Translations under genes and position numbers: made by a program
Shown: positions 6,029-10,985 of the stretch, piece after piece
How the letters are laid out: each line of letters starts with the position of its first letter
Position numbering within the stretch: the first letter of the stretch is position 1
Notes under the pieces: model-generated
What the model was told of the DNA's origin: nothing
Seen by the model: the letters and a program-made list of their open reading frames with translations, nothing else
Database searches by the model: none
NCBI GenBank assembly: GCA_002869465.1
Contig: PKSW01000295.1
Coordinates: 1 to 10,985, forward strand
DNA: 10,985 nucleotides
Direction: 5' to 3'
Source of the DNA: Marinilabiliales bacterium
GTDB taxonomy: Bacteria; Bacteroidota; Bacteroidia; Bacteroidales; F082

Positions 6029-8077
6029 ATGTACTTCAATCACCCCGGTTTTTTATATGGTTTGCTGGCGGTACTCATACCGATTATCATCCATCTGTTT
6101 AATTTCAGGAGGTACAAAAAGCTGTATTTCAGTAATATCAGTTTCCTGAAAAATATTACAACCCAAACCCGTAAACAAAACAAGCTCAAGCAAATCATGG
6201 TGCTTGCGTTACGCATACTGGCGATTTTTGCTATTGTACTGGCTTTTGCGGAGCCTGTATTTAAGAAAAACGAAAACCTGATGTTGAGGCCAAATGCCTT
6301 AACAGCAGTTTATATTGATAATTCATTCAGTATGATGGCAGAAGGTGAAAATGGAAGGTTGTTTGAAGAAGCCGTCAGTAATGCCCGTGAGCTTGTAAGC
6401 CGCTCCGCCCGCGACACCCGTTTTGTGTTACTTACCAATGATATGGGACCTGTTCAGCGGCGATTACTTACTAAGGAAGCTGTTTTAAATGAGATCGACA
6501 GACTGGAGATATCTCCCAAAAGCAGAAATCTCAATTCGATCGCTAAAACTGCTGCTAACATCGCAGGGGAAAAGGATCATGCTTCTTTTGAATTGTGCCT
6601 GTTCTCCGATTTCCAGAAAAACAGCATTGATATCCCTGCGCTAGTAGAAGATTCGTTGGCCTTTATGTACCTGATGCCTATGGAACATCTCCAAAAGCGA
6701 AACATTTATATCGATACCTGCTGGCTATCTGACCCGGTGTTGATTGCCAACCACAAGATTACGCTGAATGTGCGGTTGAAGAATAGCTCTGCGCTTGATT
6801 ATGAAAAAATTCCTTTGAAGTTGATGATCAACGGTCAGCAAAAAGCAGTGGCAGGAGTTGATATTGTAGCCGGGGGTTTCGAGGTAGTGACTATGAATTT
6901 TACAGCAAGACAAACAGGTTGGCATTATGCAAGGCTTGAAATTGAAGATTTTCCGATCACTTTCGACGACCAGCTTTATTTTGCATTTCATGTGAAAAAG
7001 CAAGTGAGTGTGCTCGAAATAACTGATGAATCTGTGGCCAGTGATCTATCCGTATTTTACCGCTCTGATAGCTTATTTAATTATACTAAAATGGATTACC
7101 GCAGGGTGAGATATGATAAGATGAATCAGTACAATCTAATCATTCTAAATAACTTACCTGTCATTTCCAGCGGACTCACTGGGCAATTGCAAAGGTTTAC
7201 TGAAGCTGGAGGTAACCTGATGCTCATCCCGAATGAAGATGAAAATGTTGGGGAAGAAAATAGCTTACTTAAAGCATTTGGAGCAGGCAGTATCCAGAAA
7301 TTTGATCTCCGTGAAAGCAGGGTTTCTGGTATTAAAAAAGAAGCACCTTTATTCAGGGAGTCTATTCATAAAGTTCCTGAAAATGCAGACCTTCCTATTG
7401 TTTTTAGTCATTTTCAATACAGGTATCATATCAATTCAGGTGTGGAAAGCCTGGTAAGTTTGTTAAATGGGGATGATTTCCTGGCGACCAAAAAGACGGG
7501 GAATGGCCGTTTTTATATGCTGGCCGTGCCATTGAACAAAAGCTACAGCAATTTTACTGCGCACCCGTTATTTGTGCCTGTTATGTATGGTGCTGCGATA
7601 AAAGGAGATGCAAATGTGACTTTATTCTATACCATCGGGAAAGACGAAAAAATACATTTGAATGATTTAAATGAACTACCTGAAAATGACCAAACCTTTC
7701 GTGTAAAAAAATACGAAGAAGAATACACCTTTATACCCGAACAGCAAATTGTGAACAATGGTCTGATGCTGGATATGCATGGGGGCATTGAAGCTGATGG
7801 TTTTTATGAGCTGATATGGGATGAAAAACCTGAATATGTATTTGCTTTCAACTACGACCGGTCTGAATCACAACTGGATTTTTATACGGAAGAGGAACTT
7901 CGGGAACAAATTGAATCAGAGGGATTAAACCGAATACAGGTGCTGTCGACAGGCCATTCGGGTTATTTAGAAATGCTAAATACTGTTGAAAAGGAAAGCC
8001 AAATATGGAAGCTATTTATTATCTTCGCACTTTTAATGTTACTGGCAGAAACATTGGTTCTGCGCTTTTGGAAATAA
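6029..8077 (+). CDS. BatA-domain protein with vWA-like and GATase1-like regions
   Basis: A 682-residue membrane protein, common in Bacteroidota, whose exact role is not established. The N-terminal BatA domain (about 1-78) has two helices (about 8-24 and 55-74) around the family's IHLFNFRRYKKLYFSNISFL segment. A von Willebrand factor A-like domain follows: DNSFS (97-101) preserves the DxSxS metal-binding site, and FSDFQ (nucleotides 6604-6618) fits the later acidic motif. A middle beta-rich region (about 230-325) reads like Ig/CARDB-type strands. A Rossmann-like stretch, YNLIILNNLP followed by LQRFTEAGGNLMLIPNED (about 368-405), resembles the glutamine-amidotransferase-like domain found in such proteins. 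One C-terminal helix (about 661-678) anchors the end. The bulk should lie in the periplasm between the helices; the vWA side is inferred. The parC gene begins 23 bases after its stop, suggesting cotranscription. Confidence 0.9.
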   Translation: MYFNHPGFLYGLLAVLIPIIIHLFNFRRYKKLYFSNISFLKNITTQTRKQNKLKQIMVLALRILAIFAIVLAFAEPVFKKNENLMLRPNALTAVYIDNSFSMMAEGENGRLFEEAVSNARELVSRSARDTRFVLLTNDMGPVQRRLLTKEAVLNEIDRLEISPKSRNLNSIAKTAANIAGEKDHASFELCLFSDFQKNSIDIPALVEDSLAFMYLMPMEHLQKRNIYIDTCWLSDPVLIANHKITLNVRLKNSSALDYEKIPLKLMINGQQKAVAGVDIVAGGFEVVTMNFTARQTGWHYARLEIEDFPITFDDQLYFAFHVKKQVSVLEITDESVASDLSVFYRSDSLFNYTKMDYRRVRYDKMNQYNLIILNNLPVISSGLTGQLQRFTEAGGNLMLIPNEDENVGEENSLLKAFGAGSIQKFDLRESRVSGIKKEAPLFRESIHKVPENADLPIVFSHFQYRYHINSGVESLVSLLNGDDFLATKKTGNGRFYMLAVPLNKSYSNFTAHPLFVPVMYGAAIKGDANVTLFYTIGKDEKIHLNDLNELPENDQTFRVKKYEEEYTFIPEQQIVNNGLMLDMHGGIEADGFYELIWDEKPEYVFAFNYDRSESQLDFYTEEELREQIESEGLNRIQVLSTGHSGYLEMLNTVEKESQIWKLFIIFALLMLLAETLVLRFWK

Positions 8078-8100
8078 CCCGTTTCAAATAGATTTTATTG

Positions 8101-10818
8101 ATGAGTGAGCAGGAGGAATTGCATAATCATCTGAGTGAGCAGGAAAATACGGAGGAGAGCAGTTATCAAACATTGCCCTTAAGGGGGATGTATGAGAATT
8201 GGTTTCTTGATTATGCTTCCTACGTGATCATGGAACGTGCCGTTCCTGAGCTTTATGACGGTTTGAAACCGGTGCAAAGAAGAATCCTTCATGCCATGAG
8301 CCGTCTTGACGACGGACGGTTCAACAAAGTGGCCAATATCATCGGACATACGATGCAGTTCCACCCGCATGGAGATGCATCCATTGGAGATGCATTGGTG
8401 CAATTAGGCCAGAAAGAAATACTGATTGAAACTCAGGGAAACTGGGGAAATACACTAACCGGCGACAGTTCGGCAGCCCCGAGGTATATTGAAGCAAGGC
8501 TTTCCAAATTTGCCAAAGAAGTGGTATTCAATCCGAAAACCACCGATTGGAAATCATCCTACGATGGCCGGAATAAAGAACCCGTCACATTGCCTGTTAA
8601 GTTCCCGCTTTTGCTGGCACAAGGCGTTGAAGGCATCGCTGTTGGGCTGGCTTCAAAGATGTTGCCACATAACTTTAACGAACTGATCGATGCATCGATC
8701 AGTCATTTGCAGGGCAAATCCTTTGAGTTGATTCCTGATTTTCTTACAGGTGGCATGGCCGATTTCACCAAATACAATGATGGACTCAGAGGTGGCAAAG
8801 TTCGCGTGCGTGCCCGGATTAAGCAGGAAGATAAAAAAACACTCATTATTACCGAAATTCCTTTCAGTACAACAACCACTTCGCTGATTGATTCAATAGT
8901 ATCAGCCAACGACCGGGGAAAAATAAAAATCAAAAAAATTGATGATAATACGGCAGAGAATGTGGAGATCGTCATACACCTGGCTTCTAATGTATCACCT
9001 GATCAGACGATTGATGCCCTATATGCTTTTACCAATTGTGAAGTATCTATTTCACCTAATTCATGCGTCATACACGAAGGAAAACCGCAGTTTCTGCCGG
9101 TTTCTGATATTCTGAAAATAAATACCGACCATACGGTTCAATTGTTAAAAGCAGAACTCGATATCAGGTTGGAAGAGTTGGAACAACAATGGCACAATTA
9201 CTCCCTTGAAAAAATATTCATTGAAAACCGCATATACCTGAAAATTGAAGATTGCGAAACCTGGGAATGTGTGCTGGAAACCATTGATAAGGGTCTCAAA
9301 CCCTTTAAAAAGCTATTGCGGCGTGAAGTAACTGAAGAAGACCTGGTGAGGTTGACAGAGATCAAGATCAAGCGGATATCGAAGTACAATGCGTTTAAAG
9401 CCGAAGAACAGATCAAAGCCACCGAGGAAGAGATGGAAGAGGTGAAAAACCACCTGGAGCATATCATCGATTATACGATCAACTATTTCAAACAGATCAA
9501 AAAGAAATACGGTAAAGGCAGGGAACGTAAAACGGAGATCCGCAATTTTGATACCATTGAGGCTGCAAATGTGGCTGTAGCGAATCAGAAATTATATGTG
9601 AACAGGGAAGAAGGTTTTGCGGGAACCTCGCTGAGGAAAGACGAATTTGTTACCGATTGTTCCGATATTGACGACATCATTATATTCAGAGCCGACGGCA
9701 CCTACTTAGTTACCAAAGTAAGCCCGAAAATATTTGTCGGGACGGATATCCTGCATATAGATGTGTTCAAGAAGAATGATGATCGCACTATATACAATGC
9801 CATCTATCGGGACGGACGCAAAGGACACTGTTTCGTAAAACGTTTTGCTGTCAAAGGGGTTACCCGCGATAAAGAATATCATCTGACCCAGGGAAAAGAA
9901 GGCTCAAAAGTTTTATACCTGACTGCCAATCCGAATGGGGAAGCCGAAATTGTAAAAGTGAATTTGAGGCCCAGGCCTAAAATGAAAAAAACAGGTTTCG
10001 ATTTTGATTTCAGTACCTTGGCGATCAAAGGCCGTGGTTCACGAGGTAATATCTTATCTAAAACACCGGTAAAAAACATCACGCAGCGCGAGGAAGGTGT
10101 TTCAACACTCGGGGCCATTGACATCTGGTACGATGACACGGTAAAACGTCTGAATACGGAAGAAAGAGGCGATTATATCGGTGCATTTATTGCTGATGAC
10201 AAGATACTCACCATCCTTTCAACGGGAGAGTTTAAAATTATAGGCTATGAATTGTCAACGCATTTCGATGCTGAAATGATACACATCCGTAAGTTAAATG
10301 AAGGCGAAGTAATGACGGCTATTTATTTTGATGGTGAACAGGAAAGATATTATGTAAAGCGATTCCACTTGAATGGCGAACTGGTGCAGAACCGGAAATA
10401 TAACTTTATCAGCGAAAGTAAAGGCTCAAAACTGGTAGGCTATTCGTTTGATTATTTGCCGAGGGTAGAGGTGGAAATCAAATCAAAAATAGGCAACGAG
10501 ATCGAATTTGAAGTATTTCCATTAGCAGATTTTATTGGTATTAAAGGATATAAAGCCAAGGGTAAACGCTTGTCCAAAAGGGATGTTCGGAAAATAAAAT
10601 TCATCGATCCCCTGCCTTACACGCCTCCTGAAAGTGATAAGAAAGATGAGGAGACAGATTTGGAATTGGCGACCGAAGATGAAGCACTCCGCCCCGCATC
10701 TGTAAATGAAAATGAGGAAATCGAAAAAGAATCATCTGAACCCGAAGAAGAAAAACTTTCTGAAAAAAAACCACCCAAATCAGATGGTAAACCCCCGCAA
10801 ATGGAGCTTGAATTTTAG
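8101..10818 (+). CDS. parC: DNA topoisomerase IV subunit A (type IIA)
   Basis: The DNA-cleaving subunit of topoisomerase IV, which with ParE decatenates daughter chromosomes. An in-frame TTG at 8098 sits just before the ATG at 8101. I use the ATG, giving 905 residues. The winged-helix region includes LDYASYVIMERAVPEL, DGLKPVQRRIL and HPHGD (88-92). The catalytic tyrosine is Tyr129 in APRYIEARL, preceded by Arg128. A long coiled-coil-like segment (about 430-477) precedes a C-terminal beta-pinwheel (about 490-830). That domain has a degenerate GyrA-box-like KGRGSRGN and no QRRGGKG, which favours ParC over GyrA. A charged low-complexity tail (about 840-905) ends in MELEF. The residue after HPHGD, equivalent to Ser83 of E. 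coli GyrA, is alanine; the Asp87 equivalent is kept (Asp97). No parE is in the window. The gene follows the BatA-domain gene closely and has no evident promoter of its own. Confidence 0.96.
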   Translation: MSEQEELHNHLSEQENTEESSYQTLPLRGMYENWFLDYASYVIMERAVPELYDGLKPVQRRILHAMSRLDDGRFNKVANIIGHTMQFHPHGDASIGDALVQLGQKEILIETQGNWGNTLTGDSSAAPRYIEARLSKFAKEVVFNPKTTDWKSSYDGRNKEPVTLPVKFPLLLAQGVEGIAVGLASKMLPHNFNELIDASISHLQGKSFELIPDFLTGGMADFTKYNDGLRGGKVRVRARIKQEDKKTLIITEIPFSTTTTSLIDSIVSANDRGKIKIKKIDDNTAENVEIVIHLASNVSPDQTIDALYAFTNCEVSISPNSCVIHEGKPQFLPVSDILKINTDHTVQLLKAELDIRLEELEQQWHNYSLEKIFIENRIYLKIEDCETWECVLETIDKGLKPFKKLLRREVTEEDLVRLTEIKIKRISKYNAFKAEEQIKATEEEMEEVKNHLEHIIDYTINYFKQIKKKYGKGRERKTEIRNFDTIEAANVAVANQKLYVNREEGFAGTSLRKDEFVTDCSDIDDIIIFRADGTYLVTKVSPKIFVGTDILHIDVFKKNDDRTIYNAIYRDGRKGHCFVKRFAVKGVTRDKEYHLTQGKEGSKVLYLTANPNGEAEIVKVNLRPRPKMKKTGFDFDFSTLAIKGRGSRGNILSKTPVKNITQREEGVSTLGAIDIWYDDTVKRLNTEERGDYIGAFIADDKILTILSTGEFKIIGYELSTHFDAEMIHIRKLNEGEVMTAIYFDGEQERYYVKRFHLNGELVQNRKYNFISESKGSKLVGYSFDYLPRVEVEIKSKIGNEIEFEVFPLADFIGIKGYKAKGKRLSKRDVRKIKFIDPLPYTPPESDKKDEETDLELATEDEALRPASVNENEEIEKESSEPEEEKLSEKKPPKSDGKPPQMELEF

Positions 10819-10850
10819 TGTCTGTCTTTTCTCTAAATCTTCCATATTGT

Positions 10851-10881
10851 TTTGATTAAACCCCGGAAATCTTTACTTTTG
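10851..10881 (+). promoter_or_regulatory. Bacteroidota-type promoter (TTTG-N19-TACTTTTG)
   Basis: TTTG (10851-10854) and TACTTTTG (10874-10881) are separated by exactly 19 bases. Both elements and the spacing match the sigma-ABfr consensus TTTG-N19-21-TAnnTTTG. It lies in the 108-base gap after parC and 45 bases before the ATG at 10927. It is the best promoter in the window and marks the start of a new transcription unit. Confidence 0.75.
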
Positions 10882-10926
10882 ATAGCTTATTAGCCTAATT
10901 GATTCAACACGCAAATCCAACACAAA

Positions 10927-10985
10927 ATGATTTTTAAAAAATCCAAAGGAGACAAACCTTATAAGTTTAAAAGCCTGAATACTTA
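10927..10985 (+). CDS. 5' end of an unidentified gene (cut by window end)
   Basis: An ATG at 10927 opens a frame that stays open to the window edge, giving 19 complete codons (MIFKKSKGDKPYKFKSLNT). The visible peptide is basic and hydrophilic with no signal peptide. The ATG is preceded by A-rich sequence, normal for translation starts in this phylum, and by a strong promoter 45 bases upstream. I do not recognise the family from so short a piece. Confidence 0.6.
   Translation, partial: MIFKKSKGDKPYKFKSLNT

Noticed and set aside
8098..8100. TTG as the start codon of parC
   Set aside because: It sits directly before an ATG in the same frame. ATG is the more likely start, and the extra residue adds nothing.
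1..10985. CRISPR array, mobile element, tRNA/rRNA, defence cassette or prophage
   Set aside because: No regularly spaced repeats, transposase or integrase signatures, tRNA-like cloverleaf or defence-type domains were seen in any of the genes or gaps.

Overview
The window looks like ordinary chromosomal sequence from a member of the Bacteroidota. Several signs agree. Promoter-like sequences match the TTTG-N19-TAnnTTTG pattern of that phylum. There are no strong Shine-Dalgarno sequences. The genes include a TonB of the Bacteroidota type, a BatA-domain protein, a DUF5723-like surface protein and a topoisomerase IV subunit A with the sequence style of this phylum. Base composition is AT-leaning. 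I cannot name a genus.

Layout. The left edge holds the 3' end of nhaA (+, 1-282). It converges with a minus-strand cluster: a lipoprotein acid phosphatase / 5'-nucleotidase of the e(P4) class (2751-1942), a CNNM/CBS membrane protein (1928-861) and a small SAM-dependent methyltransferase (883-290). These three are spaced by 13 bases and by a 23-base overlap, so they are probably one operon. Next, also on the minus strand, comes a four-helix DUF1761-type membrane protein (3336-2917). It has a strong intrinsic terminator behind it and an FNR-like palindrome about 80 bases in front. Then come a DUF5723-like outer-membrane protein (5032-3590) and a TonB energy transducer (5866-5180). The 162-base gap at 5867-6028 is a divergent promoter region. 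To its right, on the plus strand, lie a BatA-domain protein with an intact von Willebrand factor A metal site (6029-8077) and parC (8101-10818), only 23 bases apart. At the right edge a textbook Bacteroidota promoter (10851-10881) drives a gene cut off by the window end.

How the genes relate. Most are envelope or housekeeping functions: ion transport (NhaA, CNNM protein), phosphate-ester hydrolysis at the envelope, outer-membrane energy coupling (TonB) and chromosome decatenation (ParC). The only groupings supported by spacing are phosphatase-CNNM-methyltransferase and BatA-parC. I found no phage, transposon, CRISPR, defence, tRNA or rRNA feature. I see no convincing evidence of a new biological system. 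The points most worth checking are the FNR-like site, the homopolymer tract in the surface-protein gene, the natural alanine at the quinolone position of ParC, and the two tight gene pairings.
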